A stretch of 64,000 bases of DNA from Anagrus nilaparvatae (Eukaryota; Arthropoda; Insecta; Hymenoptera; Mymaridae): positions 39,496,501-39,560,500 of the forward strand of contig JAKSXM010000007.1 of assembly GCA_022575985.1 (NCBI GenBank), in the 5' to 3' direction. Of the stretch, positions 11,447-21,802 are shown piece after piece. The translations under genes were made by a program, and so were the position numbers. The notes under the pieces were generated by a model that saw nothing but the letters and a program-made list of their open reading frames with translations, was not told the DNA's origin and ran no database searches. Every line of letters starts with the position of its first letter. The first letter of the stretch is position 1.

Positions 11447-12329
11447 TAGCTGGGGCTCTGATTTACAGTTTCTTTGTGCATGTGACCCTCGCCGGCAGTT
11501 GAAACATCGCCCCGGAGGGGCGTCTACTCGAGAGTCGAAATCTACGGGCTCTAACCCATTATACCTTACTCCTGTTGTTTTGTAGGAGAAGGAGTACAAC
11601 GGGAAACCATCCCATTGCCTCGATGATAGGGCAATAGTTCTTAACTCATCGCGTGGCTCTGGTTTCAAGTCCGAGGGCGGTTTTGGCTCTTCGGGTGATT
11701 CGACTGGTTGAGCCATAAGCGGAGGAGGGTTAGGTGCTGGGGCTACAGGGTCAATTATTGGCTCGGGATGACTCGGTGGTGAAGGAGCCGTTATGGCTGC
11801 TGTGGTAGCGTTAAGGGCCGAACTCGGTTTTCGGGTGGCTCCTGTAGCTTGTGATGGACCGCTTTCTATGGCCATGGGGGCATACACGCCATTAATATAG
11901 GTGATTGGCCTGCTTGCGGCTACGGAGGTTGTAGGGCTGTTTTCGTTCGTCGTTGCTGACGTGGGTGTCGGCTGTTGGGCCTTGGGCTCCTGCCTTTCTC
12001 CTGGGACGCCCTCTCTTCTTAGCAACTTGAAGTCCAGCTTCCTGCGTCCTCTGAAGCTTCCCCTCATTTTTATCTAAGCTGGAAAAATTAATTATTTGTG
12101 AATTTTCTGTGTCGTTTGGTTTAAAAGTAGGATTATTGGAAGGAAGTGTCTTCAGTCGTATTATGTCTTCCGCGTGTACTTTGGGTATTCTTCCCGGCGA
12201 ATTTTTCAATAAATACACTGTCGGCGACAGGACTTTAGCTATGACATCGGGTTCTTCTCGTTTGGGCGCGAGCTTTGCTGAGAAGTGTTTTTCGGCTGAC
12301 GATTGTGGTTGAGTCCTTCTGAGGACCCT
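11446..12329 (-). pseudogene. Inverted duplicate of the Gypsy integrase C-terminus and 3' ORF start
   Basis: These 884 bp are the reverse complement of 13937-14820, the same length with no indel and no difference where I compared. On the minus strand they encode the integrase tail and the first two thirds of the zinc-knuckle ORF through its first CCHC box; that reading then runs through the PBS into the LTR and stops. The segment occupies the place where gag should start. It is a by-product of aberrant reverse transcription or recombination, not a second gene. Confidence 0.9.
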
Positions 12330-12331
12330 TT

Positions 12332-14374
12332 AAACTTCTGCACAAAGACATAAAGTGGTCTTGGGGAGCAGAGCAGACAGAGGCATTTGAAAAACTCAAA
12401 TTAGCTTTAGTCAGTACGCCTGTCTTAGCCAGACCAGACTTTAGTCTCCCGTTTACGGTCCAGACGGACGCAAGCAATATGGCGATCGGGGCAGTTCTCA
12501 CTCAAATGCACGAGGACGGAGAGCATCCAGTAGTTTATATCAGCCGAGTTTTGACAGCTCAAGAGCAAAATTACAGCGCCACAGAACGCGAATGTTTAGC
12601 TCTTTTATGGGCAATAAAACGACTGAGACCGTACCTAGAAGGTTACAAGTTTACTGCCATCACGGACCACTCCAGCCTTAAATGGCTAAGTAATTTAAAA
12701 GAGCCAACCGGCAGGTTAGCCCGCTGGGCTCTGGAACTGCAGCAGTGGGACTTCGATGTTGTATATAGGAAAGGCAGTTTAAACCATGTTCCAGACGCCC
12801 TGTCTAGAATTTCCTACAAAGACCTCGCAGAAACCGACGAAGACGAGGAAATGGATTATTTATCGGCCTTAGAAGAGTTATCAGACCCATGGTATACAAG
12901 AAGAATGCATGATGTCACTCAAACTCCATGGAAACTGCCAAATTACAAAATTGAAGAAAATAGATTATATATACATAAAAAGGACCAGTTATTAGATCCT
13001 ATAAGCGGCAACAAGCATAATTGGCTTTTAGTACTGCCCCAAGGGCAAAGATTACAAGCACTTCAAGAAATGCATAATACACCGTGGTCAGGACATTTCG
13101 GAGTAGCGAAAACATACCAGCGCTTAGCCACTGACTACTATTGGCCAGGGATGTTCCACGACACGGAAAAATACGTCACTACTTGCTTAGAATGCCAAAG
13201 GCATAAAGCGGTCCAAACAGCCCCACAAGGCTTAATGGGAAAACGCATAGTCGAACAACCATGGACTGTAGTAGCGGGCGATTGTATGGAATTTCCTAGA
13301 AGTAAAAACGGTTTCAAGTACTTAATCGTTTTTCAAGATTTGTTCACGCGAATGATTGAGCTAAAGCCTTTGAGAAAAGCCAACGGAAAAACCGTCGCTA
13401 ACGCCTTCGAAGAGCTCATACTCTTCCGCTGGGAAACGCCAAACTATTTTTTGACGGACAACGGTTCAGAATTCGACAATGGACACATTCGCAAGGTTAT
13501 GAGCGAGTATGGAGTGAGGGTAATCACTACCCCCCCTTACCATCCGAAAGCGAACGCTACGGAGCGCTCAAATCGTAACCTCAAACAAATGATCAGAATG
13601 TTCATTGGAGAAGACCACAGGGACTGGGATAAGCATCTGCACGAATTCCGGCACGCGGTAAATACAGCCATACAACAGACGCTAAAAACATCGCCAGCAT
13701 ACCTAAATTATGGTCGTCAGCCAAAAATGGTAAAAAGCCTTAGACGACAACTCGAACAGCCCACAGAAGGCGAAATCACACCCGTGCAAGAAATAGACCC
13801 AGAAGTTTGGAAAGACAGACTTAAAAGACTCGACGTACTACGTGACTTAGTAGCAAAGCACATAGACGACGAACGAGACAAACAGAAGCAGCGCTATGAT
13901 AAGGGTCGACTTGACGTCTCCTTTAAGGAGGGGGATAGGGTCCTCAGAAGGACTCAACCACAATCGTCAGCCGAAAAACACTTCTCAGCAAAGCTCGCGC
14001 CCAAACGAGAAGAACCCGATGTCATAGCTAAAGTCCTGTCGCCGACAGTGTATTTATTGAAAAATTCGCCGGGAAGAATACCCAAAGTACACGCGGAAGA
14101 CATAATACGACTGAAGACACTTCCTTCCAATAATCCTACTTTTAAACCAAACGACACAGAAAATTCACAAATAATTAATTTTTCCAGCTTAGATAAAAAT
14201 GAGGGGAAGCTTCAGAGGACGCAGGAAGCTGGACTTCAAGTTGCTAAGAAGAGAGGGCGTCCCAGGAGAAAGGCAGGAGCCCAAGGCCCAACAGCCGACA
14301 CCCACGTCAGCAACGACGAACGAAAACAGCCCTACAACCTCCGTAGCCGCAAGCAGGCCAATCACCTATATTAA
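12332..14374 (+). CDS. pol: Truncated Gypsy pol: RT C-terminus, RNase H, integrase
   Basis: The open frame begins at AAACTTCTG just after the inverted segment with the RT connection region (FEKLKLALVSTPVL). RNase H follows, with TDASNMAIGAVL, ATEREC and TDHSSLKWL (about 12464-12690). The integrase has a zinc-binding region (HNTPWSGHFGV ... CLECQRHK, about 13072-13206), the core aspartates in AGDCMEF and LTDNGSEFDN, and the glutamate in NATERSNRNL. A basic C-terminal tail with KKRGRPRRKA follows. Protease and the RT fingers and palm with YxDD are absent. The first ATG is at 12479, inside RNase H, so translation from this copy would not start normally. The last 176 bp overlap the next ORF. Confidence 0.9.
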   Translation, partial: KLLHKDIKWSWGAEQTEAFEKLKLALVSTPVLARPDFSLPFTVQTDASNMAIGAVLTQMHEDGEHPVVYISRVLTAQEQNYSATERECLALLWAIKRLRPYLEGYKFTAITDHSSLKWLSNLKEPTGRLARWALELQQWDFDVVYRKGSLNHVPDALSRISYKDLAETDEDEEMDYLSALEELSDPWYTRRMHDVTQTPWKLPNYKIEENRLYIHKKDQLLDPISGNKHNWLLVLPQGQRLQALQEMHNTPWSGHFGVAKTYQRLATDYYWPGMFHDTEKYVTTCLECQRHKAVQTAPQGLMGKRIVEQPWTVVAGDCMEFPRSKNGFKYLIVFQDLFTRMIELKPLRKANGKTVANAFEELILFRWETPNYFLTDNGSEFDNGHIRKVMSEYGVRVITTPPYHPKANATERSNRNLKQMIRMFIGEDHRDWDKHLHEFRHAVNTAIQQTLKTSPAYLNYGRQPKMVKSLRRQLEQPTEGEITPVQEIDPEVWKDRLKRLDVLRDLVAKHIDDERDKQKQRYDKGRLDVSFKEGDRVLRRTQPQSSAEKHFSAKLAPKREEPDVIAKVLSPTVYLLKNSPGRIPKVHAEDIIRLKTLPSNNPTFKPNDTENSQIINFSSLDKNEGKLQRTQEAGLQVAKKRGRPRRKAGAQGPTADTHVSNDERKQPYNLRSRKQANHLY

Positions 14375-15203
14375 TGGCGTGTATGCCCCCATGGCCATAG
14401 AAAGCGGTCCATCACAAGCTACAGGAGCCACCCGAAAACCGAGTTCGGCCCTTAACGCTACCACAGCAGCCATAACGGCTCCTTCACCACCGAGCCATCC
14501 CGAGCCAATAATTGACCCTGTAGCCCCAGCACCTAACCCTCCTCCGCTTATGGCTCAACCAGTCGAATCACCCGAAGAGCCAAAACCGCCCTCGGACTTG
14601 AAACCAGAGCCACGCGATGAGTTAAGAACTATTGCCCTATCATCGAGGCAATGGGATGGTTTCCCGTTGTACTCCTTCTCCTACAAAACAACAGGAGTAA
14701 GGTATAATGGGTTAGAGCCCGTAGATTTCGACTCTCGAGTAGACGCCCCTCCGGGGCGATGTTTCAACTGCCGGCGAGGGTCACATGCACAAAGAAACTG
14801 TAAATCAGAGCCCCAGCTAGTCCCTACGTGCGCTAACTGCGGTAGAAGGGGAGTTCACATCACCGAGTGCCCACGATGCCGAAAAGCTCACTTTCGTTTT
14901 TTGCATCGACAAGCATTGATGAAGGAAAGAAATGAAGCTCAATGGCTCGAAGAAACCTCGCGTTTTCAAGCTCATAGCCAACCCGTAGCGAACCCCCCAA
15001 CCAACATCTGGGAACGTTACCCAAAAGAATTCGCGCCCCCGGTGCAGGAGGACGACCAATGGCTTCCATCCACCTTGTGGCCCCGAGAAGAGCTTGACCC
15101 TCTCCCGGAAGATATAATAAATGCAATAAGGGAATCGTCATCAATAGAGAAGATAATAAGATTCCTTCTCGCCTATTTTGATCTTATTGATCAATTATAT
15201 TAA
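14199..15203 (+). CDS. Zinc-knuckle (Gag-like) ORF downstream of pol in the Gypsy element
   Basis: 334 residues in a frame different from pol, overlapping the pol end. It begins with a basic segment (MRGSFRGRRKLDFK), has a proline-rich low-complexity middle (about 30-135), then DGFPLYSFSYKTTGVRYNGL and a CCHC box CFNCRRGSHAQRNC (C-x2-C-x4-H-x4-C). A second cysteine/histidine cluster is CANCGRRGVHITECPRC. The C-terminal third is tryptophan-containing and acidic with no recognised domain. CCHC knuckles normally bind RNA in Gag. Here the ORF occupies the position where env sits in some Gypsy elements, but I see no signal peptide or membrane segment, so an envelope role is not supported. The frame is intact. 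Confidence 0.8.
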   Translation: MRGSFRGRRKLDFKLLRREGVPGERQEPKAQQPTPTSATTNENSPTTSVAASRPITYINGVYAPMAIESGPSQATGATRKPSSALNATTAAITAPSPPSHPEPIIDPVAPAPNPPPLMAQPVESPEEPKPPSDLKPEPRDELRTIALSSRQWDGFPLYSFSYKTTGVRYNGLEPVDFDSRVDAPPGRCFNCRRGSHAQRNCKSEPQLVPTCANCGRRGVHITECPRCRKAHFRFLHRQALMKERNEAQWLEETSRFQAHSQPVANPPTNIWERYPKEFAPPVQEDDQWLPSTLWPREELDPLPEDIINAIRESSSIEKIIRFLLAYFDLIDQLY

Positions 15204-16310
15204 AGTATAAAAAAAAAATTTTCAGCCAGAAGGCAGCCACGCAATCAGCGTATAAATATATATTCTTTTTTTTTAAACTTTAGTTCATAAGTTCAACGCC
15301 CACAAGGCTTAAAAGTAGCAAATCAGCTATTCATTTTTTTTTATTATTTCTGATCAAATATATCGCCCAAAAGGTTAGATCGTACATTATCTTTGATTTT
15401 CGCCCATAAGGCTTGATAAAATTAATCAAAATCGTTTTCTTTAATAGTTAATCGCCCAAAAGGCTCGAAAAATACTATCTTTTTATATTTTCATTATTAT
15501 ATTTTTTTTTATATTCATACTATTGTTATTATCATTGCAAATACCTTTTTTTTTGTTAATTGTAATAATCATGAAAAAAAAAAACCCCTTCTCCGCTAGT
15601 CAAATAGACTAATTTGATATCGTAAAGATATTAGTAATTACTTATATTATGAGCCCAGGTGGCTTGCATGAGATTATATTTTTATTTTTCAAATACTATT
15701 TTTATATTTTTATTATTACTGTAATTATTATGAGTACTTTTTTTTAATCAAAGAGAGAAAGCCACTCTCGTCTAGTCGGATAGACTACTGTGATCTAGTA
15801 GTAAATAAAAATAATAAATACTCAAAGTATTGCCTAACAATTTAAATTCTGCCTTGACCCAATTCCTAATTCCTAATCCCTATACTTGGAGATTAATTGG
15901 AGCAGTATCATAAAGTAAGTGATAATTATTGGTAGTATTTGGTAAAGTTAGATTTCATTTTTTTTTATTACCATGAATTACATTTTTTTTTATTACGCGT
16001 GAAGCACATAAATTCTACTCAACTGTTATTCCCTAGTAAGCCGGAAGTAAGTGTAAATATACTTAATCAATTAATACTTTTGTATTACTAGCCAGATCTC
16101 TTAGGATTTCATTTTTTTTTCCTTTATCTAGTCATTGTTCATAAATTGTAAATATTTTGTAAATATGTAAATAATATAGAGTAGGGCTTCAGAATGACCG
16201 GGTAGGTTTTTTATGTTCGCGAGTATGATAAAATGGAATTGAACCCAACAATAGCTCCTTAGAAGTGGACAGACATTGCTCCCCAATGTCTCCTCTAATG
16301 GGAGGGCTAT
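15204..16310 (+). other. Gypsy 3' noncoding region with repeated CGCCCAAAAGGCT motif
   Basis: No ORF. A motif of the form CGCCCAAAAGGCT recurs at about 15298, 15365, 15401 and 15451, with a weaker relative near 15655. A second motif with CTAGTC and ATAGACTA occurs at about 15595 and 15770. The region ends with TGGGAGGGCTAT just before the 3' LTR, a plausible polypurine tract. Regular reuse of short motifs suggests RNA structure or protein binding sites. Confidence 0.5.
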
Positions 16311-17399
16311 TGTAACGAAGCATTTTCGCTACAAACGCACATATATATATTACATTAATATGTATATATATATATGTGCATAAACACAAAATAAGCCGTC
16401 GCATACACACACACAACCGACGACTTATACCTTTTTTTTAAATAATCAAGTATTGCCGCGAGGCACTGAGGGCAGTAGCCGTCGGATAAGAAAAAGAAGA
16501 TCCTTACGGCGCAACTATCTTGCGCCGAAAGAAAAAAAGAAGAGAGAAGAATCAGAATACGTTAGGCAAGCAACAAGTGCTGTGGTATAAAAAAAAAAAC
16601 GTTGTCATCGTGGTTCCGGATTGAATAATATATATATAAATATATATTGGACCAAAAACCACGTTAAGCTAGTCCGGTTTTAAATTTAATTAGCGATATT
16701 GCTAAATAATTACGTATAGTCGCGACTAAATAAATTATTAAGTGTCGAGCTCGCAATTATAATTAGCCGGTTACAAAGTTCAACCGACGCCGGCTCTCAA
16801 GAAGAAAAAGCTATAGCAGACGTGATCCGAAGTGTAGAGTTCAACTCCTTTGGAAACCATCTAGCCGATTCTACGAGCAGCCGTTTGTCAACTGCACCAC
16901 CATCGCCGCCGTCTTCTAGAACAAAAGTGTCGTGGAGAAGAATCTACTAGCCGGTAAAGAAAAGCTTTTCTCGTGCTTCGGGGTTCTGTGTGTGCGTGCG
17001 CGCGGTCGGTGTTTTGAATATATGTAAATTGTGCAAATTTTAATAAATTAATAAGCCTAAGGGCCATTCATATATATTTATATATTTAATAAATCATTTT
17101 TAAAGTTTAGTAAATAAATTAAGTTTTACAATTTATTTAACTAGTGCATGTTCATGTGTAGAATTAATCCCATAATTTTAGAACTCCCCCTACTTTCCGA
17201 GGAGGTGATTCCCATGCAAGAGCTAGCCTAGTAACAAGGTAAGAGATCAATGCCCCCAATTATCATTATTATTATAGCGAATTTAACCGGCGCGTGTTTG
17301 GAGCTAAAAGGCGCTCTACAATAAATATATTAGCCGTTATACGCGCGGTTATAGTAATTCTTCTAAATAATTAAATTAACCCCAAATACCCGTGTAATA
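16311..17399 (+). repeat. Gypsy 3' LTR
   Basis: Starts TGTAACGAAGC and ends CCGTGTAATA, followed by the target duplication AGCA (17400-17403). It differs from the 5' LTR by one A in a homopolymer as far as I could compare. A 75-codon open frame on its minus strand has no recognisable product. Confidence 0.85.
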
Positions 17400-17403
17400 A
17401 GCA

Positions 17404-19418
17404 GCGCCCTTTTGTTCATATTATTATTCATTATTATTATTATAAAGAAATGGAATATCCTAAAATTATTTATGATAGTTTTAACTATTACTTTTAAATA
17501 TGCATTTTGTTGAATATGCATAATTTACTCTGCATATTAAAAAAAGCATTCGCAAAATTATCATCTAATATAGTACTTAATTTAATTTTTTTATTACATC
17601 CTGCAGGTGTACAATTATTTATAAAATATTAATATTAATTATCAATATTCATTTTAATTGTAATGCAATAATTTGCATTATAAAAGTAAAGTATTATGAC
17701 AATTTGATATTTAAATGTTTTGTGATTTCGTGCGTCTTTTCTAATTAAGAAACAGCGAATTTTAACTAAGCTAGACGCCGGTAACACAGGAAAAGTATGA
17801 ACAAGCGGGAGTACGTCACTCTCGTCTCGGCCGCTGAACAGTAAACAGCTATTGTCAGAAAGTGCTCTCTAAGAGAGGGAGAGAGCATGGGCTCTCCCCT
17901 CAGTGTAATTTAGTGTATGTTTATGCACCAGGAAGTATGGCTTTAAGTGCAGCTCAAAAGATTAGAAGCTCCAGCCAAACCAAAAAGTTAATAGTTAGTA
18001 ACCAGTACCAGTAACCAGGCCAAGTAACAAGACATCCAGGAAAGAAGATTTCAGCCAGGCCTGACCAGAAAGAAGACTCAAGATTTCAAGAAAAGGTACC
18101 TCGGGTTATTATTATTTCGTTTTATTTCGTTATTAATTTTCATTTAATAAAATTATTTTCATGCGGTTACGCGTATGTATGAGTAAAATTTATGTGTATG
18201 AGTGTGTGAAAAATCATCTATGTGTGAGCACGCGTGTCGAAAATATTCGATGGAATTTTAATAATGTTAACTTTATAGTTTATATACGCGAGTATAATCG
18301 GCACCCGCGCGCACATACGATTCAATAAAATATGGCGCCCATTAAAATAATTAAGACCCACGAGGTCGATCAAATATTACTTTTATTTTTTATAATGGCC
18401 AATATAGTTTTAAGTTTGTAAATAATTATAAATATTAATCTTTTTTATTATTAAATTTGTTTATTTTTCATTAATTAAAATAGACTCATTATTGACTTAG
18501 CTTCCCCCTTCCCCCCTTTCCTAAACATTATTATTATATATTATATAATCTTGGAGCGTCGCCGGCACTTAGACAGAACAGCGCCACACCGGTGAAGAAC
18601 CATATAAATGTAATTGTCGACGATGCAAATAATATCACAATACATTTGTATGTCTTACGCACAGGCGAAAGACCATACAAATGTACAGTAACTTAGATAT
18701 ATTTTATTATTTGCTCTTTACTTTTTATCATAAATATTAATAAATTTATTAAAATCTCCATTACAAAATTTAATTTAATTAATTATCAATATTCATTTAA
18801 AATTATTTCAAGGCCATCGGCCATATTTGTTTAATCATGCGCGCTGCAGCCTGCGAACTTCATGTAAATATTCTATACATCTTTTCTACTTCATGGGTTA
18901 CCCCATGATTTAATAAATAATATTCTATTATTTAAATATATTTTCTCTTTATTGTTGTTACCTAACCTCAAGCCCCAGTTATTTTACCCCCTTTTTCAGG
19001 TAACTTAATAGCAGCAGTTATTGAAAAGGTATTTGTATTATAATTTAATTAATATTAACCCATTCGCATCACACATTACAAGGTGAAAATTTGCCTCTAC
19101 ACCTTATAAATAAATAATTTATAAATAATTATTTAATATGTATTTATTTGAGCGGAGATTTAATAATCAGAGGAGGTCCGTACACTTATTTCCAAAAAAT
19201 AGCGTTATAAAAAAACAAAGATAAAAATCACTAGAGAAAAATGTACTATCTCGGAATATCAGGAGGTGACTGATTATTATGTAGAAATGATATAAGCTCA
19301 ACTTACCAAGAAGATATAATATGACAATTTATTAAATATTTTAATTAATTAATGAAATGCAGTATTTATTTATAGCGTAACTCGCTAGTATTTAATCTTT
19401 ATTTAACACATTTTAACT
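17404..19418. other. Noncoding region between Gypsy and BEL elements; LTR-like debris
   Basis: No open frame of interest. A purine-rich GC-balanced stretch at 17750-18110 resembles retrotransposon leader sequence. TGGCGCCCATTAAAATAATT at about 18334 shares nine bases with a tRNA-Lys primer site, so 17700-18340 may be an old LTR. Two zinc-finger linker relics lie at 18585-18690 and are listed separately. Confidence 0.35.
18585..18690 (+). pseudogene. Relic of C2H2 zinc-finger linkers
   Basis: Two frames 73 bp apart read HTGEEPYKCNC (from 18585) and RTGERPYKCT (from 18658). These match the inter-finger linker TGE(K/R)P(Y/F)xC of tandem C2H2 zinc fingers. A finger repeat is normally 84 bp, and the two motifs are out of frame with each other, so this is a decayed fragment of a zinc-finger gene or of a captured finger array, not a gene. 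Confidence 0.55.
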
Positions 19419-19622
19419 TGTAGTATAAATGTGTTTATTATATGATATATATGTGAAGGAGTACTCCCTCCCTTTTTTGTATATATTCTCCCTTTTATAC
19501 TTTAGTGTTCGTTGAGACGCCAAGCAACGAGCGTCGTTACAATAAACTATTATTATTCACATACTTTGTCTTTTTAATAAGTCCACCATATCCATCACCA
19601 TAATATCCATTAATTATCAACA
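19419..19622 (+). repeat. BEL 5' LTR
   Basis: Starts TGTAGTATAAATGTG and ends TTAATTATCAACA. It is nearly identical to 28433-28634 apart from scattered substitutions and small indels. The block GAGTACTCCCTCCC and the GC-richer CGCCAAGCAACGAGCG are shared by both copies. Confidence 0.9.
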
Positions 19623-19626
19623 TTTT

Positions 19627-19644
19627 TGGCATCCCTGGAATGAA
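19627..19644 (+). promoter_or_regulatory. BEL primer-binding site
   Basis: TGGCATCCCTGGAATGAA lies four bases after the 5' LTR and starts with TGG, as expected for the complement of a tRNA CCA end. I did not identify the tRNA. Confidence 0.5.
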
Positions 19645-21802
19645 CCAACGCATCAAGATAAGTTAAATTTTTTAAGAAGAAAAAGTTAAATTTATCATCA
19701 AGAGCTCGTGCAAAATTTCTATTTAAAAAAAATCTAGTATATTTTTTCAACGTTATATCAGTTACAGTTTGATCATCATTTTTTTCTTATGGCAGCAGTT
19801 TCATATCAAGTTTATCAATTACATATATGGATTTCAGTGCTATATTTTTCAAATTTGTGCTAAATTTTTATGCAAAAAATTTTTTTAAGAAGTTTTATTG
19901 GTGATGGAAGGTGAACAAAAAAAATAAATTTGCGTAATTTTTAAAATTACACAACAAGCACGCATCGTTTTCTCAAAAAATTATGTTTTTTCTGCCAGTG
20001 AAAAATCTGAATATTTAATTTTATAAAATTTGCAAAAAAGAAAAATCATCGTCGTCATCGCAGAATTGGCGCTTAAATTCTACCGCCCCCTCAAGTTATC
20101 GAACAAGAAGACGCCATTGCGCGCGCAGCACATATTTAAAATTCATGGCAGCTAGTTAACAACAAAAAACAAAGAAGAAGAGAGGAACCACCGTGCATCA
20201 AAAAGCGGCGCAAGAAATTAAATTCAGTGATGGCGGCTTCTCAATTTTGAAGAACTTAGAGTATATAGAAATTCAAGGGGCCCTACTACAACGCATCAAA
20301 TTTCGGCGCGAGTCACCCCACCAGTAAAACCACTCAGCGATCAACTTTTTTTTTGAATAAGAGATAAGTTGATATTTTTTTATCTAGAAAAACATTAAAA
20401 TTCTTATATTAATCAAGTGAAATTACATTATTCAGGTGTAATAATTTGCATATTACACTTGATTATATAACTCGTAAATAGTCAAATTAAAATATAAATT
20501 CATAGAGAATAATTTAAAATAAAAAAAAATATTAAATTAGGGCGTATGAGTCTGTGTAAGTGTATGTTTATTTTTTTTTGAATTATTTTTTTAATTCATT
20601 TTAAAATTTTTTATAGCTTGCTAATTATTAAATTTTGATAAAAATTAACTATTAAATTAAAATTGTAAAATTATTTTTTTTCAAATTGCAATAACATTTC
20701 TAAAATTAAATAAACTAAAGTTTAATCTTATAAATTTTATAAGGTTGAATTGATATTACTAACTGAAATTACTAAATTCTAAATTTTTTGCTAATAATAT
20801 TGGTTGTTACATAGGAAGAAGACATTTTGGAGCTGCCGATCTGGTCTTATATGACACTGCCTTGCTAAACCAAAGGATACAGCCTTTACAAAAAAATCCA
20901 GTTTGCTGGTCAACAACAGTAGCAGGTCATTGAGGGTCAGTTGCATCGTTGGAGACGATACTGCGTCACCTGTCTTCATAAAGTTTTGCTTTAATTTTTT
21001 ATATTTTTTACATTAATTAATAACAATTATTTAAAATGGTATATTGAATTGTATAGAAGCATAAATGCTGTATTTTTTCATAATTATTAGTGAATAATTT
21101 TAGATTTATCATAATTTAGTGTTAGTAATTTCAGGAGTAAGGATATCAATTCTAGCACATTTATATATAGCTCTTATTGCTAAACTGAAACTAAATTACT
21201 ATAATACATTAAACTAATCTTTTTGTATTATTAAGTACTGAATTATTTTAGACTCATAATTTTGTTATCGAACACTGTTATATTGCTTAAATTCATGTTT
21301 TTAATCATCGATGGCTGATATATTGTTTTAAAATCATAATTTTAGTATCGATGACTGATATATTGCTTTAAATTCATAATTTTAGTATCAATGACTGATA
21401 TATTGCTTTAAATTCATAATTTTGGTATCAATGAACATTATATTACTTTAAATTCATAATTTTGGTATCGATGAATATTATATTACTTTAAACTCATAAT
21501 TTTGGTATTGATGACTATTATACAGCATTATTTTGTAAAATCATTTATTCGATACCTGTTTTAATACTTACTATTAAATATTTTTTTCTTTTATATACCA
21601 ATAAGTACTACAGTATTTTATATTAGTAATCTTTTTTTTCTTTGATACTTGCCATACTGTTTTAGATGGCGAACTTCAATCTTGATGTTTTTATACATGA
21701 ATTTAATTTGTTTAAATTTTTAAAGAGCATTTTAGTTTCAAATTTGATTATAATATAAGTAGATTATAAGAAAATCATTTTTTAAGTAAATACTCATACA
21801 CA
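19645..21802 (+). other. BEL 5' untranslated region
   Basis: Long AT-rich leader with no convincing ORF. A GC-balanced patch at 20040-20340 and another at 20795-20990 stand out from the AT-rich background but show no domain in either strand. The 7 x 40 bp tandem array lies near its end. Confidence 0.5.
21241..21520 (+). repeat. Tandem repeat, 7 copies of exactly 40 bp
   Basis: The unit contains TTCATAATTTTGGTATCGAT followed by GACTGATATATTGC. The TATCRATGA core recurs with starts at 21271, 21311, 21351, 21391, 21431, 21471 and 21511, an exact 40-base period with substitutions but no indels. It lies in the leader of the BEL element upstream of Gag. Copies have no unique spacers, so it is not a CRISPR-type array. 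Confidence 0.85.

Larger units (their letters stand above)
10339..17399 (+). mobile_element. Gypsy-type LTR retrotransposon, recently inserted, internally rearranged
   Basis: Two LTRs of about 1.09 kb flank a 4.9 kb interior. The target duplication is AGCA at 10335-10338 and 17400-17403. The primer-binding site matches the 3' end of tRNA-Lys. Order: LTR, PBS, inverted copy of 13937-14820, then a pol beginning late in RT (RNase H, integrase), an overlapping zinc-knuckle ORF, a long 3' noncoding region, a purine tract and the LTR. Gag, protease and most of RT are missing, so the copy cannot move alone. Near-identical LTRs indicate recent insertion. Domain order RT-RNH-IN places it in Ty3/Gypsy. 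Confidence 0.9.

Noticed and set aside
11390..12067. Separate minus-strand gene in the Gypsy leader
   Set aside because: It is the reverse complement of the start of the 14199-15203 ORF and runs through the PBS into the LTR.
14199..15203. Envelope gene of the Gypsy element
   Set aside because: Position fits, but there is no signal peptide, membrane segment or cleavage site; zinc knuckles point to nucleic-acid binding.
21241..21520. CRISPR-like array
   Set aside because: The 40 bp units are directly adjacent without unique spacers, and the sequence is eukaryotic retrotransposon leader.
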